From Impatiens glandulifera (taxonomy: Eukaryota; Streptophyta; Magnoliopsida; Ericales; Balsaminaceae), in contig NC_061868.1 in assembly GCF_907164915.1 (NCBI RefSeq), positions 50,715,689-50,779,688 of the forward strand: a DNA stretch of 64,000 bases, written 5' to 3'. How positions within the stretch are numbered: the first letter of the stretch is position 1; each line of letters starts with the position of its first letter. Below are positions 19,471-33,200 of the stretch, piece by piece. Made by a program: the position numbers and the translations under genes. The notes under the pieces were generated by a model. It ran no database searches. It saw only the letters and a program-made list of their open reading frames with translations, and had not been told where the DNA came from.

Positions 19471-20830
19471 AAATAATATAGATGTGATAGAGTCTCATTT
19501 TAGAATTTTTTTATGAATTGTAATGATTAGAAGATGTTTTTTTTTTAATGTTTTATTAGAGTCTTCGAAATTATAAGAATACAATTATAAAAAATATAAT
19601 AAAGTTTTGTAAAGTTATAATTTTTTTACAACGTATTAATTTATAAAATTATATTTAAATATTTATAAATGAATATTATCTAGTTGATTATCTGTTGTAT
19701 GAAAAATTAATTAACTCTTTCTTAAAAAAATCCATAATATTGGAAACAGTTTTAGAATAACAAAACTTTTAGTACATTTTTTAGAATTATTTTTTCCAGT
19801 TTCAAGTCAAATATTTTTTGTTTTAATATCTCAGTTTGAAAACTCAACACATTAACAAATCATTTTGTGAATATAAATTTTTACTTTTATGAGTTTTCCA
19901 ACAAATTATAAAATTAAAACTATAAAATATATAAGTGATAACAGATATAATTTAGGAGAGGAAATGATGTGTTATTACCTTATTAACTGAAAATAATAAT
20001 AATAAAAGATGATGAGAGAGAAAATAAAAAAAAATTGTTTCCTCTTCCAAATTTATTCCTAAATCTTTTCTCAAATTTTTTTTTTATTATAAATAAATAC
20101 TATCTTGTGAACTCTCTTTAGGATAGTATGAATAATTATTTAATTATCTATAATATAATATAAAAAAATAAGATAACACTTAAAATAATTTAAGAAAGTT
20201 AAAAGATTTAGTATGAGAATAATTTATTAAAGATTTTTTTTTACAAGGTGAAATCAAATGATATTTTAAAATAATAAAAAATGGAAATTTTTTGTACAAC
20301 ATTATATACAGTTAGATGTTAGTTATGTTATAGATTTTCAGTTTAAATATTAGAACAATGTTTTTGTATAAAAATAAGTATGACAATGTAAAAGAGGATA
20401 TTACTTGATAAACTATATTATTAATAATGATTTTTTTTATTTGTATATTTATATATTTAATTGTATTTATGAAATAATTATAATAAATAAATATAAAAAA
20501 TACAATCAAAATAAATTTAAGTAAAGATAAATAGTTAAAAAACAAAGTTGAATAAAAAAAATTAATTTATTTCAATTACTTTATTTTATTTTCAGTTAGT
20601 GATGCAGTGAAATATCATTTACTTAACTATTCCCTTTCTCAAATTTCCTTCTACTTTCACTCACTTTTCTTAAAAAAAGTTGTAATTGTCATATGATAAT
20701 TGTGATAAAAAAAAATTAGAAACTAAAATAACTCCTTATTTGATAGAAAATGGATAAAAAAAATTGTGAATTAATTTAATTGTGCGTTTAAAAAAATTAT
20801 ATATATATTTTAAAAATTAATTTTGGGTCA
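19471..20830. other. AT-rich intergenic region upstream of UPL
   Basis: This stretch of more than 1.3 kb is very AT-rich, with long A and T runs. No open frame, RNA gene or transposon structure was recognised. The UPL promoter must lie at its right end, but no single TATA box stands out. Confidence 0.5.
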
Positions 20831-20988
20831 TTCGACCCACCGAGCGAGGTTGCGAAGTGCTAAACATCCGGTCTTGTAAATTATCATTGCAGTTTTATTT
20901 GGAACTCTTTCTCAATCTCTATCTAAAATCAGTTTGCTTGCATCTGTTTGATCAATCAATCGCCTGTCACAAACAAAAACCCCTAACG

Positions 20989-20998
20989 AAAACCCTAG
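20989..20998 (+). promoter_or_regulatory. Telo-box-like motif in the UPL leader
   Basis: AAAACCCTAG lies about 250 bp before the UPL start codon, in a C-rich, leader-like stretch. AAACCCTA telo-boxes are common near the transcription start of plant housekeeping genes. The role here is inference. Confidence 0.45.
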
Positions 20999-21241
20999 CT
21001 AGGAATTCTGATCCTCGCCATTTTGATATTCACTTGAATTCCCATCACCCTGTGTGTGCCGTTTTACATCTGAATTTTGAGGCTCCCGATCTAATTTTAC
21101 TTCGCTTCAATTCACTTTTGACTGCCGCCAACATTTATCCATCAATCGTATCACTGAATTCGGTCGGTTCTCTCTGAGAATCGATCGATTATCCTGTACA
21201 TCCTTCATTCCTGCCATGGTCTGAATTGATTCACTCAGAAA

Positions 21242-24200
21242 ATGAAGTTGAAGAGGAGGAGGTCTTCAGAAGTGGTGAGAATTTTTATTTTATTATATTT
21301 TATCTTATCGTTTACGTATAAGATGTATACCTTCTCTTGCAGATTACTATTTCAATTTAGGGTTTATGCTGATCATCAAAGTTACATTTTTTTTTATAAG
21401 GATAGGAAGTTTCCATCAGTTTGTACGTCAATTAGAGTCCCAAGGTCCATTTTTTGTTTCTCTGGCATTGTGTTTGAACTGCTTCGCACGGGGGCAGAAT
21501 ATTGGCATTAAAGATGTCAGCTTTCATGCTCTACACGTATGCAGCTTGTTGCATTCTTATGATGGCATTGTTTGCGGTCAATTATCTATGTTTGATGATA
21601 TCAATTAGGGACGTCACATATCTTGAAACTAAATTTAGTTTAATATCTTTAGGTTGCTTTTTGTACAACTTTTTATACAACTTCTAGTATGGAGAGTTAA
21701 GAAAACATTTGTTTTGCTTGGTAATAACAAAAAAAAAAATCATTAATGCACTTGATCTCATTAGAACTCCACAATTAAGTGTGTGTGGAGAGTAGTACTA
21801 GGATTAGTGACCTCATGGGAAGTCCTCGTGTTGCACTCTTTTTTTATTCCCTCCAAAAACTAAAAAAACTTTCAACGGGGTTCTGGTATATTCTTCCTGC
21901 CCTATCATGTACTGCATTTCCAATATTACTTGCTGATAATGCAAATGTTTTTAGACTTGGCAGATACTTTTGTGTAGCAGAAATATTTTTACTTAAATAT
22001 GTGGTCTTAAATGTACTGTTCCTTGTGCTCACTTAAAAAGAACCTGATGATGAGTTACATTGTGCTATTTTGTAACAAGTCACATTTCTTCTTTTGAAAA
22101 GTTAAAGTTTGTATTAATGAAGTTGTCGTGATTGAGACAAGCAGTCATTAGAATGTTTTACGCTCACAAAATTCCCAAAACTAAACTGAATTTTTATCAT
22201 GTATCAGCCTCCAAAAATCAGATTCTTCATCAGCAGCGTCACTGATACACCACTTGAAAATATAGAAAGCCCATTGAAATGTTTCACTTGGGAGTATGAT
22301 AAGGTGTGTTTGTGAGATTCAGTTGAAAATTCTGTACTACCCAGTTTAAAGCAGACATGTTACTAATTTATGGTTTTCAATATGCAGGGAGATTTTCATC
22401 ACTGGGTTGATCTTTTTAATCATTTTGATGCATTTTTTGAGACCTGCATAAAACCAAGGAAGGACTTGCAGCTTGAGGATAACTTTTTAAGTGCTGATCC
22501 TCCCTTCCCAAGAAATGCCATCCTTCAGATTCTTCGTGTTACTAGGACAATTTTGGAAAACTGTACAAATAAGCACTTTTGCAGTTCGTTCGAGGTATCA
22601 TCATTATATTAATCATGGTTTTATTTGGTGTTTTGGTCATTTAATGTTTGTAGGTGTCTGATTTCATCTACTCTCATTGTGTTCTTCTCTTAGTAGCTTC
22701 ATTGGTACTATTGCAGAATGCAGATAGTAAACTAGGTTCCAACTTTTCTTCTTTTATGCTCAAACAAAATTTGACTTTTCCTCCTTGGTGAAATGTATTG
22801 CAGAACCATCTTTCTTCTCTACTTGCCTCCATCGATGCTGATGTAGTTGAAGCATGCCTGCAAACTTTGGCTGCATTTGTAAAGAAAACAATGGGGAAGT
22901 ACATCATTAGAGACAGTTCCCTCAATTCAAAGTTGTTTGCATTTGCACAAGGTTGGGGTGGTAAGGAAGAAGGTCTTGGGTTAATCGCATGTGCTGTAGA
23001 GGATATAACTAATCAAAATGCTAATGAACTTGGTTCCACTCTACATTTCGAGTTCTATGCATCAAATGAGTTCTCAAATGAAACTATATCCTTGGATAGT
23101 CAAGGTTTACAAATAATTCATCTGCCCTACAGTAATTCTTTCAAAGAGTCTGATCTGGAGCTTTTGAGTAAGTTAGTTATAGAACACAAAGTACCTGCAA
23201 ATTTAAGATTTTCTCTTTTGACAAGATTGCGATTTGCACGGGCTTTTTCTTCCTTATCTGCTAGAAGACAGTACACATGCATTCGTCTTTACGCTTTCAT
23301 GGTTCTCGTTCAAGCGGGCAGCGACACAGATGACTTGGTGTCCTTTTTCAATACTGAGCCTGAATTCATTGATGAATTGGTGTCTTTACTGAGCTATGAA
23401 GACGCTGCTCCTGAGAAAATCCGCATTTTATGCCTACACTCGTTAGTTGCTCTTTGCCATGATCGATCACGACAGCCTGGTGTGTTGATGGCTGTAACAT
23501 CTGGAGGGCACCGCGGCATCTTGTCCAGCCTCATGCAGAAGGCCATTGATTCTGTTGTATCTAGTTCTGCAAAGTGGCCTGTTGTCTTTGCTGAGGCTTT
23601 ATTATCTCTGGTCTCGGCATTGGTGTCATCATCTTCAGGTTGCTCAGCCATGCGTGAGGCGGGATTTATACCTACTCTTTTACCACTGCTTAAAGATTCT
23701 GAACCCCAGCATTTGCATTTAGTCAGCATGGCTGTGCATGTCCTAGAAGCATTTATGGATTATAGTAACCCAGCAGCTGCCCTTTTCAGAGACTTGGGAG
23801 GCTTAGATGATACAATATACCGCTTAAATGTCGAAGTCAGTTGCATAGGAAATGGTTTGAACCTGCACAATAATTCCAATGAGCTGGATACTGCTGAATG
23901 CAGCCGTACACAGTTAATTGAATTTATACCTGCTGATCTAGACGACGATATGCATCACCCCCTTTATTCTGAAGCATTAGTTCCATATAACAGGAGGTTA
24001 CTTATGAAAGCATTGCTGCGTGCTATATCCTTGGGAACCTACGCTCCCGGAAGCACTGATCGCATTTATGGTTCTGAGGAGAGTTTATTGCCAAGTGCTC
24101 TATGCTGTATTTTTAAAAGAGCAAAGGATTTTGGTGGAGGGGTCTTCTCACTTGCAGCAACAGTTATGAGTGATCTAATCCACAAAGATCCCACTTGTTT

Positions 24201-27200
24201 CTCCGTCCTCGAGGCAGCTGGCGTTCCATCTGCATTCATGGATTCTATATTAGACGGGGTCCTGTGTTCTGCAGAAGCCATTATATGCATTCCACAGTGT
24301 TTGGATGCATTATGTCTGAACAACAACGGACTTCAGACTGTGAAAGATCGCAATGCTTTGAAGTGCTTTGTGAAAATATTTACTTCTCAGAATTATCTAC
24401 GTGCTCTAACGGGTGACACTCCTGGATCCTTATCTAGTGGTCTTGATGAACTTATGCGCCATGCTTCTTCATTGCGTGGACCTGGAGTAGACATGTTGCT
24501 TGAGATTTTAAGTACCATTGTCAAGATTGGAGCTGAAGTTCAGACTGCATCTTCACCAAGTTATGTTCAAGCCTATTCCTCACCTGTTCCCATGGAAACT
24601 GATGCTGAAGATAGGAGTCCAGTAAGCACAGATCATAAGGAGTTGTACAAGGCTGAAAAGTCTGAGCAGAATGCTGCTTCTTCATCCGATACCCCATTAG
24701 CAAGTGTGGAGGCATACATTACAGACTATTTAACCAATGCAGCTCGTCTTCTTGAAACTTTGCTTCAAAATGCTGATACTTGCAGGATATTTGTTGAAAA
24801 GAAAGGGATCGAAGCAGTTCTACAGTTATTTGTTTTGCCATTGATTTCTCTTCCTATTTCTGTTGGTCAGATTGTATCTGTAGCTTTTAAGAACTTCTCT
24901 GGACAGCATTCTGCTTCCTTGGCCCGAGCTGTATGTTCATTTTTGAGAGAACACCTGAAGTCAACCAATGAACTTTTGGATTCTGTGGAGGGGACACAGT
25001 TTTCTCAGCTGGAAGCTTCAAGACAATCAAAGGTCTTAAGGTGTCTTTGCAGTCTTGAAAGTGTCTTGTCTCTTTCAAATTGTTTGTTGAAAGGGGGTGG
25101 CACTGTGGTCTCTGAGCTGGGCACTGCAGATGCTGATGTGTTGAAGGATATGGGACGAGTTTACAGGGAAATACTCTGGCAGGTTTCTCTGATTTCTGAT
25201 TCCAAGGTGGATGGGAAGCAAACAGTAGAGGTAGATGCTGAAAATGCAGATGGATCTGGAACTAATGCTTCTGGCAGAGAGAGCGATGATGATACAAATA
25301 TTCCAATGGTTCGATATACACATCCTGTTTCAGTTCGGAGTTCTTCTCAACCCAATTGGGGTACCCAACGTGAATTTCTCTCAGTGATTAGATCCAGTGA
25401 TGGTTTTAGCCGCCGAGGTCGACATGGTTTAAGGATTCGTGGTGGAAGGACAGGTAGGCATCTGGAGAATATGAGCATTGATCCTGATATATCAGCTGGT
25501 TCTCTTGATAATTCTTCCCATGATATCAAGAAGAAAAGTCCAGATGTTCTTGTTTCAGAAAGCCTGAAGAAACTAGCTTCCACTTTACGGTCCTTCTTTG
25601 CAGCACTTGTTAAGGGTTTTACATCTCCCAACCGTAGGAGAACCGAGTCTGGCTCTCTTAGCATAGCTTCAAAGAGCATTGGATCTGCTTTGGCTAAAAT
25701 ATTTCTGGAGGCTTTTAGTTTTTCAGGATATTCTAGATCCTCTGGGCCAGAGATGTCTCTATCAGTTAAATGTCGTTATCTTGGGAAGGTTGTGGATGAT
25801 ATGGCTGCCGTTACATTTGACCATAGGCGGCGTACTTGTTATACAGGCATGGTAAATAACTTTTATGTTCATGGAACCTTTAAGGAGCTCCTCACCACCT
25901 TTGAAGCCACTAGTCAGTTGTTATGGACTTTACCTTATTCAATTCCAACAGCTGGTGTTGTTGAGACAGAAAAATCTGGAGAAGGGAGTACATTATCTCA
26001 TAATTCGTGGCTTTTTGATACATTACAGAGCTACTGCTGCTTGCTCGACTATTTTGTCAATTCTACTCTACTTTTGTCTCCGTCCCAGGCTCAGCTACTT
26101 GTCCAACCTATCGCAGTTGGTTTGTCAATTGGATTGTTTCCTGTCCCAAGGGATCCTGAAGTTTTTGTCCGCATGCTCCAGTCTCAAGTTCTAGATGTGA
26201 TACTTCCTGTCTGGAACCATCCTATGTTCCCCAGCTGCCATACAAAATTTATCACATTAATAGTTTCTCTTGTTACTCATATTTACTCTGGTGTTGGAGA
26301 TGTGAAGCGAAACCGCTCTAGTTCAACAGGTACAAACCAACGATACGTTCCTCCACCCCTTGATGAAGCTACTATAGTAACTATAGTGGAAATGGGTTTT
26401 ACAAGGGCAAGGGCCGAGGAAGCATTACGACGTGTAGAGACAAATAGTGTAGAGATGGCTATGGAGTGGCTGTTTAGTCATGCGGAAGATCCACTTCAGG
26501 AGGATGATGAACTGGCTAGGGCACTTGCATTATCACTGGGAAGTTCATCAGAAACCTCTAAAGTGGAAAGCATTGATAAACCAGCAGATGTACTATCAGA
26601 GGAATGCCAAATAAAGTTACCTCCTGTTGATGATGTCCTTGCTGCGACAGTTAAATTATTTAGCAGTGGGGACTGTTTGGCGTTTCCATTAACAGACTTG
26701 CTTGTGACCTTGTGTAATTGGAATAAAGGAGAGGAACGGCCCAAGGTGACATCTTATCTTATTCAACAGCTTAAGCTCTGTCACATTGATTTCACAAATG
26801 ATGCAAGTGTATTGAGCATGGTCACACATGTCTTGGCTTTGCTTCTTTCAGAAGATGGATGCACAAGAGGGCTAGCTGCAAATAGTGGTATAGTATGTAC
26901 ATCAATAGATATCTTGGTGCATTACAAGGCTAAAGCTGATTTAGTGAATGAGGGTCTAGCTCCAAAATGCATAAGTACTATACTCCTTATATTGGACAAC
27001 TTATTACAGATTAGGCCTGGAGTTTCAATTGATAGTGGTGAAGGAGGGATTTTCCCATATTCGTCTGGAGAGAAGGCTACTAGATTAGTTCCAGAGGGAA
27101 TCAAGGAGTTAAAACCAACTTCAGAAGCCCATCAGAAAGATTCTGAAAGTGCATTTGAGAAAGTCTTTGGAAAATCTACAGGGTATTTGACAACTGAAGA

Positions 27201-30200
27201 GAGCTACAAGGTTCTGGATATTGTTTGTGACCTCATAAAACAGAAAGTTCCAGCAATTACCATGCAAGCAGTTTTGCAGCTTTGTGCCCGCTTGACAAAA
27301 GTACATTCTTTAGCCTTGCAGTTCCTCGAGTGTGGAGGCATGATTGCACTTTTGAATCTTCCAAGGACCTGTTTCTTTCCTGGGTATGACATGTTGGCTT
27401 CTTCCATTATTCGCCATCTTCTTGAAGATCCCCAAACACTGCAAACAGCTATGGAAATGGAGATACGGCAAACTCTTGGTGGAAATCGTCAAGGCAGCCG
27501 TGTTACTCCAAGAACATTTTTGACATCGATGGCACCTGTTATCTCTAGGGATCCAGACACCTTTTTAAAAGCTGCAGCTGCTGTATGTCATTTGGAATCA
27601 TCTGGAGGTAGGACCATTGTGGTGCTCTCAAAAGAGAGGGAGAAAGAAAGGGATAAACCAAAAGGACCTGGTGTTGAAATTGGTTCATGCTTGAATGAAA
27701 GTGGAAAAACTCTGGATGGTAAGGTTATTGATACACCAAATAAGTGTTCCAAAGGCCACAAAAAGATTCCTACAAATCTTATTCAGGTAATTGATCATCT
27801 TCTTGAAACTGCATTGAGATATCCTTCACCTAACTGCAGTGAAGACTTGACTAGTAGCTCTGTTGCTATGGAAGTAGATGAACCTGCCACTAAGATGAAG
27901 GGGAAGTCAAAGGTAGGGGACACCAAAAACATTTTGTCAGACAACATATCAGAGAAGTCAGCAGCTCTTGCGAAGGTGACTTTTGTTCTAAAGATATTGA
28001 GCGATATTCTTCTCATGTATGTCCATGCTGTTGGTGTTGTATTAAAACGTGATTCAGAATTGTGTCAAGTGCGAGGAGATAATATTTTTGAAAGTCCTGG
28101 ACATGGGTTTCTTCATCATGTTTTGCATCACTTTCTCCCCTTGTCTACAGTTAGAATTGCTGGAACTGATGAATGGAGAAGCAAGTTATCTGAGAAAGCT
28201 TCCTGGTTTCTGGTTGTTCTTTGTGGCCGGTCAAATGAAGGGCGTAGACGAGTAATTAATGAACTTGTGAAAGCTTTATCATCTTTTTCAAACACGGAGA
28301 GCAGTTCTGATAAGAGCATCTTGTTGCCCAATAAAAAGGTTCTTTCTTTTGTGGACTTGTTGTATTCGATCTTATCTAAGAACTCTTCTTCAAGTAGCTT
28401 ACCTGGTACTGGGTGCTCTCCTGACATTGCAAGAAGTATGATAGATGGTGGCATAATTCATTCTCTCACCAGCATCCTAAAGTTGGTTGATTTGGATCAT
28501 CCTGATGCTCCCAAACTTGTTAATCTTGTACTTAAGGCTATGGAGAATTTAACACGAGTGGCCAATGCTACCAATCAAGAATCCAAGCCTGATGAACACG
28601 ACAAAAAGAAGTCAAGTGTCTCAAATGGAAGGTCTGATGATCATGTAACAACAGAAATGGTCACTGGGATTCTGGAACCTGGATCAGACATAAATCAACA
28701 AGAAAGTATTGATGCTGTGGTTGCTCAACACTCCCAGCAAATAATATCTCAAAGTCAAGATGATCATGATGGCACTGGCAACATGCCCTTAGAGCAAGAG
28801 AACGGGGAAGAGACTATGGCTCCCAATCAATCTATGGATATAGGAATGGATTTCATTCATGATGAAATTGAAGGTCACATGCTACATAACTCGAACCAAA
28901 TTGAAATGAGCTTTCGAGTTGAGAACAGAGCAGATGATGAAATGGGTGATGAAGATGATGACATGGGGGATGATGGTGAAGATGATGAGGATGATGATGA
29001 AGGGGATGATGATGAAGATATAGCAGAAGATGGTAATGCTCTGATGTCTCTAGCTGATACAGATGTGGAGGATCATGATGATACTGCTCTAGGAGATGAA
29101 TACACTGATGACATGATGGATGAAGAGGATGATGATTTTCATGAAAATCGTGTTATAGAGGTTAGGTGGAGGGAAGCCCTTGACGGATTAGATCATTTGC
29201 ATGTTCTTGGGCAACCTGGATCAACAAGTGGTCTTATAGATGTTGCGGCTGAGCCTTTTGAAGGGGTCAATATGGACGACCTTTTTGGTCTTCGCAGACC
29301 GTTAGGCTTTGAGCGCCGCCGCCAACCAAGTCGGAGTTCATTTGAGCGATCTATTACTGAAGGAACCGTTCTTCAACATCCACTTCTCTCGAGGCCGCCT
29401 CCATCCCATACAGGAGATTTCTATTCAGTATTATCAACTGGTGGTAATCCATCCAGTAATGTGGAGTCCTCTGCTGGGAGCTTTGACACTCATTTCTACA
29501 TGTTTGATGCCCCTGTCCTCCCCCATGATCATATGCCAGCTAGTTTGTTTGGTGATCGGTTACGCACTTCTGCACCACCACCATTGGCTGATTTTTCTGT
29601 AGGCTTAGAATCGTTGCGATTGTCTAGCAGAAGAGGACCAGGTGATGGTAGATGGACGGATGATGGCATGCCCCAAGCAGGTGGCATAGCTGCGGCTATT
29701 GCACAGGCAGCAGAGGAACAGTTCATATCTCAGTTGCGCAGCATTGCACCTGACTATAGCACAAGGGAAAGACAGTCTCAGAATTCGGGACAGCTTGCAG
29801 TGCAGCCATCCGATGATCCCGTGAGTAATGATAGCCGAATGGCAGTAGCTATTGATAACACTGCCAGTGAGCAAACAGATAGTTTGCAAGAAGAAAGTGG
29901 TGCTGAAACAACTAATGTTGGAGCCAATCAAATATTTGGAAGTACTTCAGAACAAATAAGATCACATACTGCTGATGCAGATACTCTACTGGTGAGTGAG
30001 CCTGTTTCAAGTAGTGCAGTGGCAGAGAATAGTACAAATGATGATCATGCTTCTATGGAGATTGGTGAAGGAAATGATCTCATCAGTGAACAGGTATTGC
30101 CTTTCATTTACTCTCTATATCTTACTTACCTTGCAAATGGGAGATCATATCATTTTGTCTCTTTATAATTGATTCTGGTATTTAAAATAGCATCTCTGCC

Positions 30201-33200
30201 AGACACAAGTCTGTCTGCTTCTTATTTTACCTAGATCCTGAATTGGTGTGACTCTTGCACACTGGGTTTGCTGTTTGTAATTTTGTAGCCATAACTCTTC
30301 AAATTTGAGATGCCTTATAAATATTTTGATTTCCATTGCAGACTTTAGATTGTGAAAGACCTTCAGGAGCAGCTATCATTTCCAATGATCAATTGATTGT
30401 TTCAGGTGTTGAGATTCCTTTTCCAGTTGATTGTCAGAATGCATCAGCTGGTGGGAGTCATGATGTTGTTATGAATAATGCTGCTGGGGAAGGAATCCTA
30501 ATTGAACAAATATTGTCTTCTGATGTTGGTGCTGAACCTTCACCAGAGCAAAACAATTTTGCTACTCAGGATGGAGTTCTGATTGACCAAGCTGGCTTGA
30601 ACGGTGAAATTCCTAGTGCAAATGGTATAGATCCTACTTTCTTGGAGGCTCTTCCTGAAGATTTGCGAGCAGAAGTTCTTGCGTCCCAGCAAGCTCAGTC
30701 TGCTCAAGCTCCTACTTACGCTCCACCATCTGTGGATGATATTGATCCAGAGTTCTTAGCCGCTCTGCCTCTTGATATTCAAGCAGAAGTTTTAGCCCAA
30801 CAACGAGCTCAGAGAGTTGCTCAGCAAGCTGAAGGACAGCCTGTTGACATGGACAATGCTTCAATCATAGCTACTTTTCCTACTGATCTACGTGAAGAGG
30901 TTTGTACCCTGAACTTCGTGCTTAGTCATGGTCTCCAGTATTTTTTGTAGAAGTATCTCTTATTATTTTTCTGCAGGTTCTTTTGACTAGTTCAGATGCA
31001 GTTTTGTCAGCATTGCCTTCTCCATTGCTTGCTGAAGCACAAATTCTTAGGGATAGAGCAATGAGTCATTATCAGGCTCGTAGCCTTTTTGGAAGTAGCC
31101 ACAGACTTAATGCTCGAAGAAATGGTTTTGGGTTTGATAGACAAGCTGTGATAGACAGAGGTGTTGGCGTAACAATAGGGCGGAGGGCATCTACTTCTTT
31201 TACAGAGAGCTTGAAATTGAAGGAAATCGAGGGGGAACCACTGTTAGATGCAAATGCATTAAAAGCATTGATTCGCCTTCTAAGATTAGCACAGGTAGTA
31301 TTCTTGTAGATGGTTAATATTAATCTCATACTGTCTGAACTTCTCATGCATCAAATTTTAAGCCAGATTTTGAAGAAACAAATATTTGTTTTTGACAAGA
31401 ATAAGTACGGAGCTAGTTATTTTTGGATTGTGTGATGGTGTTTGCTTGTCCGGTTTCTTTTTACTACCATTACCGTAGTAGGTGTTTCTGCATGTAAAAA
31501 CTCGTGACTACAATAAGAGTCGCAACTTCTTTGTTCTATTTGATTCATCTTTATTGTGTAGTTCATTACCGCCTTCTCTTTTGTGTTTGGTTGCAGCCTC
31601 TTGGAAAAGGTCTTCTTCAGAGACTACTGTTAAATTTATGCGCACATAGCATCACAAGATCAACTCTGGTTTGGCTTTTACTTGACATAATCAAACCTGA
31701 ACAAGGATGCACAGTTGATGGATTAATAACAGTTAATTCTCAGAGACTTTATGGTTGTCAGTCAAATGTTGTGTATGGTCTATCTCAGCTGGTGGATGGT
31801 ACTGCTTCTTCTGATGCAACTTAGTTCCTATACGCATTCAATTTATAATTATTTTGATAAAGACATGATCTTCTTTTCCATAGGCGTCCCTCCATTGGTC
31901 ATGCGCAGGATTCTGGAAATATTGACATATCTTGCCACAAATCATTCTGCTGTTGCAAATATACTGTTCCATTTTGACTGCCCAGTTATCCCAGAATATT
32001 CAACTTCAAAGCAGTCAGATAAAGGGAAGGAAAAAATTGTGGAAACTGGAGATGTACCTGGTTTTATGGAGAACCTTAGGGCAGATAGCCCTTTAGCATT
32101 GTTCCTGAAACTCCTGAATCAACCACTTTTCTTGCACAGTACTGCTCACCTAGAACAAGTATATCCCAACATATCATCAAAATTTTCAATTATCCCACCT
32201 TAAAACCATATATGCAATCTTTTATTAGTTTGGTTTCATGTTTCTATTCTCCAAGGTTTACATAGCTATATAGTTCTTCACCCTGGTGAATGATGATGCT
32301 TCTTACTCACCCTCTATGTGTGTGTTCTCTCGGTGCTGGATGTAGGTCATGGTTCTGGTTCAAGTTGTGGTATCAACTGCAGCATCAAAGTTGCATAGCC
32401 AGTTTCAATCAGAAACTGATGCAGAAACTTCACAGACTCGTCCTGTAAAAGAAGACTCAAAAGATATCAAGAATGACACTTCTGTACCGCAAAACATATC
32501 TAATCAAGATGACAAAATTGTCGGGGCTGATGCAGCCACATCTAGTGGAAAGAGTGTCCCCAGTATACATGATATCTTCTTGCAGCTGCCATCAAGTGAT
32601 CTTCGCAATCTGAGCAATCTTCTTGGCTATGAAGGGTATAATCACGTTTCTGAATTTTCATGTTGGAATATAATTTCTGTGAGGAGTTTGGTAACTGTTT
32701 TTTTGATTGAATTTACCATTAAATCTGAATAACTTGAATTATTCATCTTTCTTTCTGCGTATTAAAATTTAACTTCAGTTATAATATTGTTGGACAAAAT
32801 ACAAGGCATGCCCAACCTTTCATTTCGTAGGTATAACAGATAAAAGTTTTAACTTGTTGTGCAGGCTCTCTGACAAAGTTTATTCCTTAGCTGGTGAGGT
32901 GTTGAAGAAGTTGGCATTAATTGCTTCTCATCATAGGAAACTCTTCATTTCCGAGTTATCAGAGCTGGCTCGTAGTTTGAGTACTTCTGCTTCCAATGAG
33001 CTTATAACACTGAGGAATACACATATGCTGGGTTTGAGTGCTGGATCCATGGCTGGACCTGCTATTCTCCGTGTGCTGCAGACACTCTCCTCACTTACTT
33101 TGCCAAGTATTGTGAGGAATGAGAGCATTGAAATTGATGCCTCCCTGGACGAGAACACAATTATATGTAATTTGAATATTTCTCTGGAGCCTCTATGGAA

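Noticed and set aside
20312..20545. 77-aa minus-strand frame
   Set aside because: It is Ile/Asn/Tyr/Phe-rich owing to the AT-rich base composition only.
30094..30168. Continuation of the UPL long exon to the in-frame stop at 30168
   Set aside because: The conserved family sequence continues from exon 5 at 30342 after a GT donor at 30094; the read-through tail is intron sequence.
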